A DNA stretch of 64,000 nucleotides from contig NZ_JABEND010000006.1 in NCBI RefSeq assembly GCF_013002705.1, forward strand, positions 186,001-250,000, in the 5' to 3' direction. A program made the position numbers and the translations under genes. Numbering within the stretch: the first letter of the stretch is position 1; each line of letters starts with the position of its first letter. Of the stretch, positions 17,643 to 26,489 are shown in pieces. The notes beneath the pieces are model-generated. The model saw only the letters and a program-made list of their open reading frames with translations. It ran no database searches and was not told the DNA's origin. This stretch comes from Nakamurella aerolata. Lineage in GTDB: Bacteria > Actinomycetota > Actinomycetes > Mycobacteriales > Nakamurellaceae.

Positions 17643-19583
17643 TCACACCGCGGTATCGACCCATCCGTCCACCGTGTGCTGCCACTGCCGCTCGACACCG
17701 ATGTCGGCAAGGAACGGCCGGTCGTGGCTGGCCACCAGCAGCGCACCCTGATAGCCGGCCAATGCATCCACCAGCGCGGTGACGCTGGTCAGGTCGAGGT
17801 TGTTGGTCGGCTCGTCCAGGAGCAACAGCCCGGGCGCCGGGTCGGCGAGCAGTAACCGGGCCAAGGTGACCCGGAACCGTTCGCCGCCGGAGAGCCCGCC
17901 GGCCAGTTGATCCACCTGGCGTTTGCCGATCAGGAACCTGGCCAGCTGCGCCCGCACCTGCTGCGGGCCGGCCTGCGGGTTGACGGCCCTGACGTTGTCC
18001 AGCACCGAGAAGCTGTCGTCGAGCAGGTCCAGCCGCTGCGGCAGGTACCCGACCGGGGCGCCGATGCTGATCCGTTGCAGCACAGCCGGTTCCAGCGGTA
18101 GGCCGGCGGTGCCAGCGCTCTCGACAGTGCCGACAGTGCCGGCAGAGCCGGCAGAGCCGGCAGAACCGGCCGCGTCGGCGGCGGCAGGGTCGGCACGGCC
18201 GGCAGTGCCGGCGGTGTCGGCACGGTCGGCCACGCTCGCGCCGTTGCTCCCGTTGCCGGCTGCCACCAGATGACGCAGCAGGGTGGTCTTACCGGTGCCG
18301 TTGGCGCCGAGCAGCGCCACCCGCTCCGGTCCGCGGATCACCAGGTCGGCGACCCGGCCGGACGCGGCGCGCGGGCGGGCCGTCCCACTATCGCCGTCCC
18401 CCGCTCCGGCGTCGGGCCGATCGGCCCGGTCCGGGATCCAGCGGGCATCCCGCATGGTCAGCACGGTGCGGCCGGCCGGAATCGCGGTGTCGGGCAGGCT
18501 GATCCGGATGCGGTCCGGCTCCCGCGCGGCCAGCTCGGCCTCGTCGTAGCCCTGCTGCGCTGCCGCGACCTTCTGCTCGGCCTCGATGCGCAGCTTGCCG
18601 GCCGACTGCTGGGCCTGCATTCGTCGGCCGTGCGCGACGATCTTCGGCACGCGTTTCTCGGCCTCGGCCCGGCGGGCTGTGCGGGCCCTGCGGTCCAGCT
18701 TGGCCCTGGTGTCGATCAGTTGCTGTTTCTCCTTGCGCAGCACCGCATCCGCGTCGCGGACGTCGCGGTCGGCGGCCTGCTGCTCGGCGGCCAGCAGCTC
18801 GGTGTATTGGCTGAAGGTGCCGCCGAACGAGCGGATGCTGCTGTCGCGCAAGCCGGGCAGGTGCGGGCTGAGTTCGACGATCCGGTCGACGTGTTCCAGC
18901 AGCTCCCTGTCGTGCGAGACCAGTATCAGCACCCCCGGCCAGGAGTCGACCGCGGCGTACAGCCGCTGTCTGGTCGCCAGGTCCAGGTTGTTGGTGGGCT
19001 CGTCCAGCAGTGTCACGGCGCCGGGACGCAGCAGCAGCCGAGCCAGCCCGGCCAGCACCGCCTGCCCGCCGGACAGCGTGTTCATGGTGCGCCGCAACAC
19101 GTTCGGTTCGCGCAGTCCGAGTCGGTGCAGTTCGGCAACGGCCCGGCCGGCGATGTCCCAGTCGTCACCGATCAGCTCGAGATCGTCGGCAAGCCGCTCG
19201 CCGGCCCGCCCGTGCTCCACCCTGGCGATGGCGGCCAGCACCTCGGTGACGCCCATCAGGTCGGCCACCGTGACGTCGTCGGTGCGGGGCAGATGCTGCG
19301 GCAACGTGCGGACGACGCCGAAGCCGCCGGCCACCGTCACCGACCCCGAGGTAGGCATCAGCTCGCCCGAGATCAGTTGCAGCAGCGTGGTTTTGCCGGA
19401 TCCGTTGGGCCCGATCAGCGCGCTGCGTCCGGTGTCGAAGCTGACGTCGAGCTGATCGAGCAGGCTGGTTCCGTCCGGCCAGGCAAAGCTGAGCCGGGAG
19501 CAGACCACCGCAGCGTTCGCCGGGTGCTGGTCACCGTCGACGGGGTGGGTGCGGGTACGCGGGGATGAGGAATGTGAGGGCAT
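17643..19583 (-). CDS. ABC-F family ATPase (duplicated ABC domain, soluble)
   Basis: This protein (646 aa) has two ABC domains and no membrane segment, as in ribosome-acting ABC-F proteins. Domain 1: Walker A GPNGSGKTT, signature LSGGQ, Walker B LLDEPTNNLDL. Domain 2: GANGTGKTT, LSGGE, LLLLDEPTNNLDL. A basic coiled-coil linker (about residues 225-300) separates them. An Ala/Gly/Thr-rich insertion of about 50 residues (coded about 18105-18240) lies after the second Walker A. ABC-F proteins protect or rescue ribosomes and some confer antibiotic resistance; the substrate cannot be told. The ATG at 19583 is preferred over 19631. Confidence 0.9.
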   Translation of the reverse strand: MPSHSSSPRTRTHPVDGDQHPANAAVVCSRLSFAWPDGTSLLDQLDVSFDTGRSALIGPNGSGKTTLLQLISGELMPTSGSVTVAGGFGVVRTLPQHLPRTDDVTVADLMGVTEVLAAIARVEHGRAGERLADDLELIGDDWDIAGRAVAELHRLGLREPNVLRRTMNTLSGGQAVLAGLARLLLRPGAVTLLDEPTNNLDLATRQRLYAAVDSWPGVLILVSHDRELLEHVDRIVELSPHLPGLRDSSIRSFGGTFSQYTELLAAEQQAADRDVRDADAVLRKEKQQLIDTRAKLDRRARTARRAEAEKRVPKIVAHGRRMQAQQSAGKLRIEAEQKVAAAQQGYDEAELAAREPDRIRISLPDTAIPAGRTVLTMRDARWIPDRADRPDAGAGDGDSGTARPRAASGRVADLVIRGPERVALLGANGTGKTTLLRHLVAAGNGSNGASVADRADTAGTAGRADPAAADAAGSAGSAGSAGTVGTVESAGTAGLPLEPAVLQRISIGAPVGYLPQRLDLLDDSFSVLDNVRAVNPQAGPQQVRAQLARFLIGKRQVDQLAGGLSGGERFRVTLARLLLADPAPGLLLLDEPTNNLDLTSVTALVDALAGYQGALLVASHDRPFLADIGVERQWQHTVDGWVDTAV

Positions 19584-19622
19584 GAGGTCTCCCGAGGGGT
19601 CGGATCGAACAGCGATCACGTG

Positions 19623-19645
19623 GCGACCCAACTCGATGGGGTCGC
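19623..19645 (-). promoter_or_regulatory. Leader hairpin before the ABC-F gene
   Basis: A 7-bp stem GCGACCC/GGGTCGC (19623-19629 with 19639-19645) lies 40-62 bp before the ABC-F ATG, on the transcribed minus strand. Antibiotic-inducible ABC-F genes are often attenuated by leader structures; this is a possible example but no leader peptide was recognised. Confidence 0.35.
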
Positions 19646-19800
19646 GACCTCACAGCTCCACGGGCGCTCCTTGCGCAGGCAACACGAACGTCGACAAAGC
19701 TAGCGGATGCCCCGCCGGCAGCGCCAGCGTTTTAGCTCCCCTCGGCGACGGTTCCAGCAACGAGTCGGAGCCGGCCGGCGTTACTCAGGCCCGCGAAGAC

Positions 19801-21522
19801 TCAGGGAATGGCCAGATCACCGGGGCGGCGCAGGCGGAACCAGCGCACCCCGTAGCCATCCAACCCAACCTCAAGGTTGCCGTCGTCATCGGGGTGCAGC
19901 ACGGCATGGTCCAGCAGGTCGTTGATCACCGGCGCTGCGTCCTGGTCGGCTCCGGGTCGCTCCCCGTCCGGCATCAGCGGGTCGACGGGGACGGTCACCG
20001 TCACCGGGTCGGACGAAAAGTTGTGCAGCGCAAGCACTGCCGATGTCCCGGTGTCCAGCCGGTGCGCCAGCACGCCGTTCCCACCGTCGTGCTCGATCAC
20101 GGTGAACTCACCCCAGCCCAGTTCCGGGCAGGCGTGCCGGAGGTCGATCAGCCGGCGGATCCAGCTCAGCAGCGAGTCGGGGTCGTGCAGCTGCGCGGCG
20201 ACGCTGACGTGCTCAGGGCCGTAGGCTCCCGGCACCACCCGCTGCACCAGCTTGCCAGCGGCAGCGGTGGAGAAGCCGCCGTCCTTGCCCGGCGACCACT
20301 GCATGGGGGTGCGCACCGCCATCCGGCCGTCGGCGGCGAGATCTTCACCCATGCCGATCTCTTCGCCGAAGTACAGCGTCGGCGTTCCCGGCAGCGAAAA
20401 CAGCAGCGAGTACGCCATTTTCACCCGGCGTGGGTCGCCGGACAGCATCGGCGGCAGCCGGCGTTTCAGCCCCCTGTCGTAGATCTGCATCTCGGGGTCG
20501 GGGCCGAATGCGTCGAACACCTCCTGGCGCTGCTTGTCGGTCAACCGGTCGAGGGTGAGCTCGTCGTGATTGCGCAGGAACAGTGCCCACTGACACGAGT
20601 CCTCCAGTGCCGGCCGCTGCTGCAGCACCTTCACCAGCGGCCGCACGTCCTGCCGGGCCAGCGCCAGATAGGTGTTCTGCATAGTCAGGAAGTCGAACTG
20701 CATGTGCAGCTCGTCGGCATTGTCGCCGCCGAAGAAGTCCAGTTGCTCGGCATAAGGCAGGTTGACCTCGCCGAGCATCATCGCATCGCCCTTGCGGCGG
20801 GACAGGAAGGTGCGCAGCTTCCGCATGAAATCGTGCGGATCGACCACAAACTCGTTGGACCCTATCTCTTTTGCCGTTTGTGCCATGAACGGCACCCCGT
20901 CCACCCGGAAGCCGTCGAAGCCGAGCTGCAGCCAGAAACCGACGCTGCGCAGAATCTCCTCCACCACCGCCGGGTTGTCCAGATTCAGGTCGGGCTGGTG
21001 CTTGTAGAAGTGGTGCAGGTACCACTCGCCGGTGCGCTCGTCGAACTCCCAGATCGAGTCCTCCTGGTCGGGAAACACCACCTGGTCCGAGGTGTCGCCG
21101 GGCTCGTCCGACCGCCAGATGTAGTAGTCGCGGTACGGGTTGGTCTCCGGGTCCGCGCTGCGTCGGGAGGCGATGAACCACGGGTGCTTGTCGGAGGTGT
21201 GATTCACCACCAGGTCGGCAATCACCTTGATGCCACGGTCATGCGCCAGCCGCAGCACCTCGACCATCCGTCCCACATCGCCCAGTCGCGGGTCGACCCC
21301 GAGGTAGTCCTTGATGTCGTAACCGTCGTCGCGGTCCGGACTCGGGTAGAACGGCATCAGCCACAGACAGTTGATGCCGAGCTCGGCCAGATAGTCGATG
21401 CGCCGGCCGAGTCCCTGCAGGTCGCCGATGCCGTCACCGTTGGCGTCGTAGTAGGTCTCGACGTCGAGGCAGTACAGCACCGCGCTCTTCCACCACAGAT
21501 CGCTGGTATCGGTGATCCTCAT
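19801..21522 (-). CDS. GH13 alpha-amylase-family enzyme, trehalose-synthase-like
   Basis: This 573-aa protein is a complete GH13 barrel with C-terminal beta domain. The start MRITDTSDLWWKSAVLYCLD is characteristic. Catalytic residues by position: nucleophile Asp208 in FRVDGV, acid/base Glu252 in LGEVN, and Asp320 in RNHDEL; VVNHTSDKHPWF and PMQWS are further family motifs. FLRNHDELTL and LFSLPGTPTLYFGEEIGMG resemble TreS (maltose to trehalose) most closely, but stand-alone actinobacterial members may act on other alpha-glucosides. No TreY/TreZ or Pep2 partner is nearby. The MerR gene lies 77 bp upstream on the same strand; upstream extension of the frame is not real. Confidence 0.88.
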   Translation of the reverse strand: MRITDTSDLWWKSAVLYCLDVETYYDANGDGIGDLQGLGRRIDYLAELGINCLWLMPFYPSPDRDDGYDIKDYLGVDPRLGDVGRMVEVLRLAHDRGIKVIADLVVNHTSDKHPWFIASRRSADPETNPYRDYYIWRSDEPGDTSDQVVFPDQEDSIWEFDERTGEWYLHHFYKHQPDLNLDNPAVVEEILRSVGFWLQLGFDGFRVDGVPFMAQTAKEIGSNEFVVDPHDFMRKLRTFLSRRKGDAMMLGEVNLPYAEQLDFFGGDNADELHMQFDFLTMQNTYLALARQDVRPLVKVLQQRPALEDSCQWALFLRNHDELTLDRLTDKQRQEVFDAFGPDPEMQIYDRGLKRRLPPMLSGDPRRVKMAYSLLFSLPGTPTLYFGEEIGMGEDLAADGRMAVRTPMQWSPGKDGGFSTAAAGKLVQRVVPGAYGPEHVSVAAQLHDPDSLLSWIRRLIDLRHACPELGWGEFTVIEHDGGNGVLAHRLDTGTSAVLALHNFSSDPVTVTVPVDPLMPDGERPGADQDAAPVINDLLDHAVLHPDDDGNLEVGLDGYGVRWFRLRRPGDLAIP

Positions 21523-21599
21523 GCCGTCCACCCTCACCGATCCGCGAGCCCGGTTCAACCGCAACGGCTTTCGCGGCGCGTCCCCCGCATCGAGTTCGG

Positions 21600-22004
21600 T
21601 CAGCCGGAGCCGCTGGACAACCCGGCGAAGTCCCGACACTCCGGACAATTGTCGATCAGTCGGTGCCGGCACTGCAGGGTGTGGTCCAAGAACGCGATGG
21701 CGGCGCCGATCTGCTGCTGCTGTTCGTGCAGCTGCGCCCGTTTCGCGTCGACCAGCGTCCGGCGCGAGCGGCGGTCGCCGTCCAGCAACTGCCGGATCTG
21801 CTCCAGCGTCATGCCGACCGCCTGGCAGCGCTGCACGACGCGGCCTCTGGCGACCGCGCCGTCGTCGTACCGGCGGTGCCCGGAAACGCTGCGCTGCGGT
21901 ACCAGCACACCGACGTCTTCCCAATGCCGCAACACATGAGACCGGACGCCGAGTTGTTCGGCGGCTTCCCCAACGGTGTACACAGCACCGGATTGTGCCA
22001 GCAC
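21600..22004 (-). CDS. MerR-family transcriptional regulator
   Basis: This 134-aa protein has the N-terminal winged helix VYTVGEAAEQLGV...LRHWEDVGVLVP...GHRRYDD, a coiled-coil dimer helix, and a C-terminal segment CRHRLIDNCPEC whose three cysteines suggest metal or redox sensing. It diverges from the MBL-fold hydrolase gene, and an 18-bp perfect palindrome in a 19-bp promoter spacer lies between them. It probably controls that promoter. The GTG at 22004 has no ribosome site; a GTG at 21983 would also keep the domain. Confidence 0.88.
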   Translation of the reverse strand: MLAQSGAVYTVGEAAEQLGVRSHVLRHWEDVGVLVPQRSVSGHRRYDDGAVARGRVVQRCQAVGMTLEQIRQLLDGDRRSRRTLVDAKRAQLHEQQQQIGAAIAFLDHTLQCRHRLIDNCPECRDFAGLSSGSG

Positions 22005-22022
22005 GGGCGCGCACCAACCATG

Positions 22023-22053
22023 TTGACTTCAGGTCGACCTGAAGCCCTACCGT
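22023..22053 (+). promoter_or_regulatory. MerR-type promoter with perfect palindromic operator
   Basis: TTGACT (22023-22028) and TACCGT (22048-22053) are separated by 19 bp, the long spacer typical of MerR-activated promoters. The spacer lies inside the perfect palindrome CTTCAGGTCGACCTGAAG (22027-22044). The hydrolase ATG is 7 nt after the -10, so the mRNA is probably leaderless. Confidence 0.82.
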
Positions 22054-22060
22054 GCGCTTC

Positions 22061-22861
22061 ATGCAACTCTTCGAGGTCAACGCCGGCACCCTTCGACCCG
22101 GCGACGGCGACTGGGGCAGCAGCCATTTCATCTGTCGCTGCTGGGTTCTCGACCTGGGCGAGCGCATCGTCGCTGTTGACACCGGCATCGGCCTTGCCGA
22201 CATTGCCGACCCGGTCGGACGGCTGGGCGCCGACTGGCTGCGCATGGCCAAACCCGATCTGGCCCCGGACGAGACGCTGGTGCGCCGACTGCCCGCTCTG
22301 GGTCTCGATCCGGCGGGGGTGACGGACATCGTGCTCACCCACCAGCATCGTGATCACGTCGGTGGTCTCGCCGACTTTCCCGGTGCCCGGGTGCACGCCC
22401 ATCCGCTGCTCCGTTCGGCAGTGACCGGCTCGGCAGTGACCGGCTCGCCAACAACCGGTGAGCCGCAGCGAGCGCAAGACGAACGATTGACAGGCGTTGC
22501 CGCGCAATGGGAACACGGCATCCGATGGGCACCGGGCCCGACGCCGGGCGCGGAGTGGCGCGGCCTGCCGACCTGGCACCCGATAGGGCTCGATGCGCCA
22601 CTGCGGCTGGTGGACCTGCCTGGCCACGCCGCCGGACACAGCGGGGTGCTGGTGGAGCTACCAGGCCGGCCGGCGCAGCTGCACGTGGGTGACGCCGTGT
22701 TCCATCAGGATCAACTTCGTGGCGCAACGCCACCAGCGGCGGTTGCCGCGTTTGTGGAAGCCACCCAGCACGACCGCGCTGCCCGCATCGAGACGGAGCG
22801 GGCTCTGGTGCGGCTCGCCGCCGACCCGAAGGTCCGCATCGTCAGCAGCCATGCACCGTGA
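22061..22861 (+). CDS. MBL-fold metallo-hydrolase
   Basis: This 266-aa protein has the metallo-beta-lactamase fold: HQHRDHVGG supplies the HxHxDH zinc ligands, DLPGHAAGHSGVL the third His, and HVGDAVFH the bridging Asp; a late SSHAP gives the last His. The substrate is unknown; relatives include lactonases and glyoxalase-like enzymes. It is transcribed from a MerR-type promoter and probably begins at the 5' end of the mRNA. A GTG at 22052 would add three residues but overlaps the -10 hexamer. Confidence 0.88.
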   Translation: MQLFEVNAGTLRPGDGDWGSSHFICRCWVLDLGERIVAVDTGIGLADIADPVGRLGADWLRMAKPDLAPDETLVRRLPALGLDPAGVTDIVLTHQHRDHVGGLADFPGARVHAHPLLRSAVTGSAVTGSPTTGEPQRAQDERLTGVAAQWEHGIRWAPGPTPGAEWRGLPTWHPIGLDAPLRLVDLPGHAAGHSGVLVELPGRPAQLHVGDAVFHQDQLRGATPPAAVAAFVEATQHDRAARIETERALVRLAADPKVRIVSSHAP

Positions 22862-22901
22862 ACCCCGCGACCCGGCGGTCACCCGGCCGGATCACGCCGT
22901 C

Positions 22902-23912
22902 TCACGCCGAAGGCGCGGCGATGGTCTCGCCGGCCACCCAGTCCATATCCGGATACCGGTCGCCGGCGGCACGCATCGCCGACAACTCGGCAAGCGCGTC
23001 GGCGGGTAGGTTCAGCGCGGTGGCTGCGGCGTTCTCCCGCAGGTAGCGGCGCCGCTTGGTGCCCGGGATCGGGATCACGTCGTCGCCCTGGGCCAGCAGC
23101 CAGGCAAGGGCCACCTGGCCGGCGGTGGCGTCAAGAGCGTCGGCGATTTCCCTGATGCGTTGCACCAGAGCGAGATTCGCCGTCAGGTTCTCGCCCTGCC
23201 ACCGCGGCAGGGTGGTGCGGAAATCGTTGTCGCCGGGCGCAGCGGCGGCGGCCGACCCGGTGAGCAGGCCGCGGCCCAGCGGGCTGTACGGCACGATCGC
23301 GATGCCCAGTTCGCGCGCGGCCGGCACCACCGAATCCTCGATGTCCCGGCTGAAGATCGACCACTCCGACTGCAGTGCGGCGATCGGATGCACGGCGCTG
23401 GCCCGCCGCAGCGTGCCGGCCGATGCTTCGGAGATCCCGAGCCGGCGCACCTTCCCGGCGGCAACCAGTTCGACCATCGCGCCGATGGTTTCCTCCACCG
23501 GTACCTGCGGGTCGACCCGGTGCAGGTAGTACAGGTCGACGGTGTCGACCCCCAGCCGCCGCAACGAGCCGTCGATGCTCGCCCGCACGTACTCGGCAGA
23601 ACCGTTGGTGCCGTTCGGATATCCGTCGTCGCCCAGGGTGATGCCGACCTTGGTGGCGAGCACCACCTGGTCGCGCCGATCGGCCAGCACCCGGGCGAGC
23701 AACGTCTCGTTGGCGCCGGCGGCGTACATGTCCGCGGTGTCGAGAAAGTTGACGCCGATGTCGATGGCGTCGTTCAGGGTGGCAATCGCCTCGGCCTCGT
23801 CGGCGGCGGTGGCGCCGTAGCCGAAGTTCATGCCCATGCAACCGAGCCCGACAGCCGAGACGTCGAGGTCGGCGATGCGGCGGCGGGGAACGGTCAGGTC
23901 GGTGGTTGTCAT
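22902..23912 (-). CDS. Aldo/keto reductase
   Basis: This 336-aa NADPH-type oxidoreductase has the barrel motifs VSAVGLGCMGM, the catalytic Asp/Tyr in NFLDTADMYAAG, Lys in LATKVGI, and His in YYLHRVDP. It belongs to the group with YakC/AKR13-like members that reduce reactive aldehydes. It overlaps the MerR gene by ATGA (23909-23912), so the two form one operon under MerR control. The end IPIPGTKRRRYLRENA is the family cofactor-binding region. Confidence 0.9.
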   Translation of the reverse strand: MTTTDLTVPRRRIADLDVSAVGLGCMGMNFGYGATAADEAEAIATLNDAIDIGVNFLDTADMYAAGANETLLARVLADRRDQVVLATKVGITLGDDGYPNGTNGSAEYVRASIDGSLRRLGVDTVDLYYLHRVDPQVPVEETIGAMVELVAAGKVRRLGISEASAGTLRRASAVHPIAALQSEWSIFSRDIEDSVVPAARELGIAIVPYSPLGRGLLTGSAAAAAPGDNDFRTTLPRWQGENLTANLALVQRIREIADALDATAGQVALAWLLAQGDDVIPIPGTKRRRYLRENAAATALNLPADALAELSAMRAAGDRYPDMDWVAGETIAAPSA

Positions 23913-24376
23913 GGCGCGGTGCTACCTCCGTAGGTGGCGATCTTGTATTCGGTGGCGGCCAGCGACAGGGTGAGCTCGCGGATCTGCCGGCGGATGGTGT
24001 CCCGGTGCTCCAGCAGCATGTCCAGCCGTTCCGGCACGGTGTCGTCGCCGGCATCGACCAGCTGCACGTAGTGCTGCAGGTCGCGGATCGGCATCCCGGA
24101 CAGCCGCATGCGGGTCAGAAAGACGATGCGCCGCACCGCTTCCGGACGGTAACTGCGGTACCCGGAAGCGTCCCGGTCGACCTCGACCAGGCCGATCCGC
24201 TCGTAGTAGCGCAGGGTGTGCGGCGAGACGTCCAGCAGCTCGGCGAGCTGCTGCACCGTCATCGGCCCGTCCGGCGGCTCGGTGGCGAGTAGCCGGTCGA
24301 AGACCTCTTTCACCAGTGGACTGTCGGGTTCGCCGATGGCATCCAGTGCCTTGCGCATCAGCTCGTCGGTGGCCAT
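23909..24376 (-). CDS. MerR-family regulator in operon with aldo/keto reductase
   Basis: This 155-aa protein has about 50 N-terminal residues before the MerR winged helix (MTVQQLAELLDVSPHTLRYYERIGL), then an effector/coiled-coil region without cysteine. The ATG at 24376 sits 7 nt after a -10 hexamer, a leaderless arrangement; the frame to 24430 is an artefact. The MerR-type palindrome directly upstream implies autoregulation of the MerR-AKR operon. This pairing suggests response to an aldehyde or redox-cycling compound, by inference. Confidence 0.88.
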   Translation of the reverse strand: MATDELMRKALDAIGEPDSPLVKEVFDRLLATEPPDGPMTVQQLAELLDVSPHTLRYYERIGLVEVDRDASGYRSYRPEAVRRIVFLTRMRLSGMPIRDLQHYVQLVDAGDDTVPERLDMLLEHRDTIRRQIRELTLSLAATEYKIATYGGSTAP

Positions 24377-24383
24377 GCCCGAA

Positions 24384-24414
24384 ACGCTAGAGCTTCGAGC
24401 GCGCTCAAAGGCAA
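24384..24414 (-). promoter_or_regulatory. MerR-type promoter of the MerR-AKR operon
   Basis: On the minus strand TTGCCT (24409-24414) and TAGCGT (24384-24389) are 19 bp apart. The spacer region holds the near-perfect palindrome CTTTGAGCG/CGCTCGAAG (24393-24410, one mismatch). The ATG follows the -10 by 7 nt, so the transcript is probably leaderless. Confidence 0.8.
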
Positions 24415-24442
24415 GCGCGAATCTCCCCAAGGGTGGGCGGCG

Positions 24443-25495
24443 TCACAGCCGGGGGCAGTACAGGCCGGTGCCGGAGAGGCCGTCCTGGTAAACGCATTTG
24501 CCGTCGGGCAGGCTGGCTCCGCGGACGCCGATGATGGCAGCGCACACCACCAAAAGGCCGACACAGGCACCGATCTGCAGCTGCTTACGGCGCTCGGGCG
24601 GCCCGTAGACCATGGCGGCGGTGGCGGCCGCACCGACGATCAGGCCGCCGATATGCGCCTGCCATGAGATCCCGGCGATGGAGAAGCTGAAGATGATGTT
24701 GAGCACCAGCACCATCAGGATCTGCTGCATGTTGGCCTTCATGCGTTTGAAGGCAACAGCCAGACCGCCGAGGATGCCGAAGATGGCGCCGGACGCACCG
24801 GCCGACACCGACACCGGGGCAGACGCCACCATGGCCAGCGCCGATCCGCCCAGCAGCGACAGCAGGTAAACGGCGAGGAAGCGCCAGCGGCCGAGCACCC
24901 GTTCCAGCGGCGGCCCGATGAAGAACAGCGAGAGCATGTTCATCGCGATGTGCGCGACGCCGAGATGCAGGAACCCGCTGGTCCAGACTCGCCAGTACTC
25001 GCCGGCCCCGACGTTGATCGGGATCAGCGCGCCGGCGTCGAACAGCTGCGACGAGAAGAACGCGCTGCCGTCCGACAGCGACAGCGACAGCCTGCGCACC
25101 TGCAGTGCGGTGATGATGAACACCACAACGTTGATGCCGATCAGCACGTACGAAACCAGTGGCTGCTCACCGAGTTTCGAACCGGAGATGGTTCTGGCCG
25201 CCGCCGGCTGCTGCTCGGCGACACACTGCCGGCACTGCTGGCCGACGCTGCCGTGGGTCAGGCACGACGGACACGCGGGCCGGCCGCAGCGGCTGCACTG
25301 CAGCCCGGTGGGTCGGTCCGGGTGCCAGCTGCACACCTGTTGCCCGGCCAGTGGCTGCGCGCCTCGGGCGTCCTGCGCGCCGTAGCCGGACGGCCAGCCG
25401 CCGCCCGAGGGTGCATAGCCGCCGTAACCACTCTGTTGCCGCTCGTTCCCACCCTGTGGTGTCGGTGAACCTGGCGGGTACGGCGGTGTGGTCAC
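24443..25495 (-). CDS. Rhomboid-family intramembrane serine protease with N-terminal zinc ribbon
   Basis: This 350-aa protein begins with a Gly/Tyr/Pro-rich stretch and a B-box-like Cys/His cluster (CSWHP, CSRCG, CPSC, CRQC; about residues 55-95). Six or more membrane helices follow. The catalytic Ser is in GASGAIFG and His in QAHIGGLIVG; HIAMNMLS is the family His/Asn helix. Rhomboids cleave membrane proteins within the bilayer. A homolog sits next to ppiA in mycobacteria (Rv0110-type rhomboids elsewhere). The GTG start has GAGAGGA 6 nt upstream; it lies 69 bp after ppiA. Confidence 0.92.
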   Translation of the reverse strand: MTTPPYPPGSPTPQGGNERQQSGYGGYAPSGGGWPSGYGAQDARGAQPLAGQQVCSWHPDRPTGLQCSRCGRPACPSCLTHGSVGQQCRQCVAEQQPAAARTISGSKLGEQPLVSYVLIGINVVVFIITALQVRRLSLSLSDGSAFFSSQLFDAGALIPINVGAGEYWRVWTSGFLHLGVAHIAMNMLSLFFIGPPLERVLGRWRFLAVYLLSLLGGSALAMVASAPVSVSAGASGAIFGILGGLAVAFKRMKANMQQILMVLVLNIIFSFSIAGISWQAHIGGLIVGAAATAAMVYGPPERRKQLQIGACVGLLVVCAAIIGVRGASLPDGKCVYQDGLSGTGLYCPRL

Positions 25496-25564
25496 GGGGA
25501 TCCTCTCGGGCTGGCCCCGTCCGCCCTGCCGGCGCGAGGTCCGGCGGCAGGCGACGGGCGGGTG

Positions 25565-26107
25565 TTACTGGTCGGCGGCCGGGGAGTCCGGATCGGTGAC
25601 GGAGATCGAGTTGATCACTACGTCGTCCTCCGGCCGGTCGAACCGGTCCGTCGGGGTTGACGAGATGCTGTCGACCACCTCTTTGCTTGCCGGGTCTTTC
25701 ACCTCGCCGAAGATGGTGTGCTTGAAGTTCAGGTGCGGGGTCTTCCCGGTGGTGATGAAGAACTGCGAGCCGTTGGTGCCCGGCCCGGCGTTGGCCATCG
25801 CCAGCAGGTACGGGCGGTCGAAGCTCAGTTCGGGGTGGAACTCGTCGGCGAACTCGTAGCCGGGGCCGCCGCGACCGGTGCCGGTCGGGTCGCCGCCCTG
25901 GATCATGAAGCCGTCGATCACCCGGTGGAAGATCACGCCGTCGTAGAACGGCCCCGAGGTGCCGCCGGAGGCGTTGGTGGTGGAGTAGGGGCGAGTGCCG
26001 TCGGCCAGGCCGACGAAGTTGGCCACCGTCTTGGGAGCGTGATTTCCAAACAGCTCGATGACGATGTCGCCGCGGTTGGTGTGCAGGGTGGCAGATGTCG
26101 GGCTCAC
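25565..26107 (-). CDS. ppiA: Peptidyl-prolyl cis-trans isomerase (cyclophilin)
   Basis: This 180-aa single-domain cyclophilin speeds proline isomerisation in folding. Active-site motifs are present: [22 protein letters not shown] (Arg, Phe, Met, Gln), [19 protein letters not shown] and HTIFGEV. There is no signal peptide, so it acts in the cytoplasm, as does mycobacterial PpiA (Rv0009). The GTG start is preceded by GAGGG. Its place near crgA and the PH-domain protein supports synteny with the mycobacterial origin region. Confidence 0.95.
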   Translation of the reverse strand: MSPTSATLHTNRGDIVIELFGNHAPKTVANFVGLADGTRPYSTTNASGGTSGPFYDGVIFHRVIDGFMIQGGDPTGTGRGGPGYEFADEFHPELSFDRPYLLAMANAGPGTNGSQFFITTGKTPHLNFKHTIFGEVKDPASKEVVDSISSTPTDRFDRPEDDVVINSISVTDPDSPAADQ

Positions 26108-26489
26108 CCCTCAATCCTGGCACGTCCGGCGGCCAAGGTCGCATCGACGCAGGTCGAGAGCCTGCCCGCACGCCCGCGTCGGGCCTCGTGACGCCTCGGC
26201 GACCGCTGCCGCCGCGGGCTTCAACAGCCGCGGATTCAGCTGGGCCGACAATCCCGTGCCCGACTGGCCCGGTGCGCCAGAAAATCGGCCGGTTCTGTCG
26301 GCAGTGCTGAATTTCCGCCGCTGAATTTCCGCCGTGTTTCGCCGCTGAATTTCCGCCGCGACGCCCGCCCCGCCCCGCCCTGAGCCGGCCGTCAGCCAGC
26401 CGGATTCATCACCTGCTGCATCAGTGCGCGATCTCAGCCCGAATCCACCCGCCAGGCGCCACTGCTGCAGCGTTTGATGAATCCCAGCC
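26108..26489. other. Gap between lipoprotein gene end and ppiA start (382 bp)
   Basis: The only structure seen is a direct repeat CTGAATTTCCGCCG at 26307-26320, 26321-26334 and 26345-26358, the first two copies in tandem. Bases 26108-26300 are probably the ppiA promoter region; no gene was found. Confidence 0.6.

Noticed and set aside
19801-22338. 845-aa GH13 protein
   Set aside because: The first 270 residues are antisense/out of frame with the MerR and MBL genes; the family start is at 21522.
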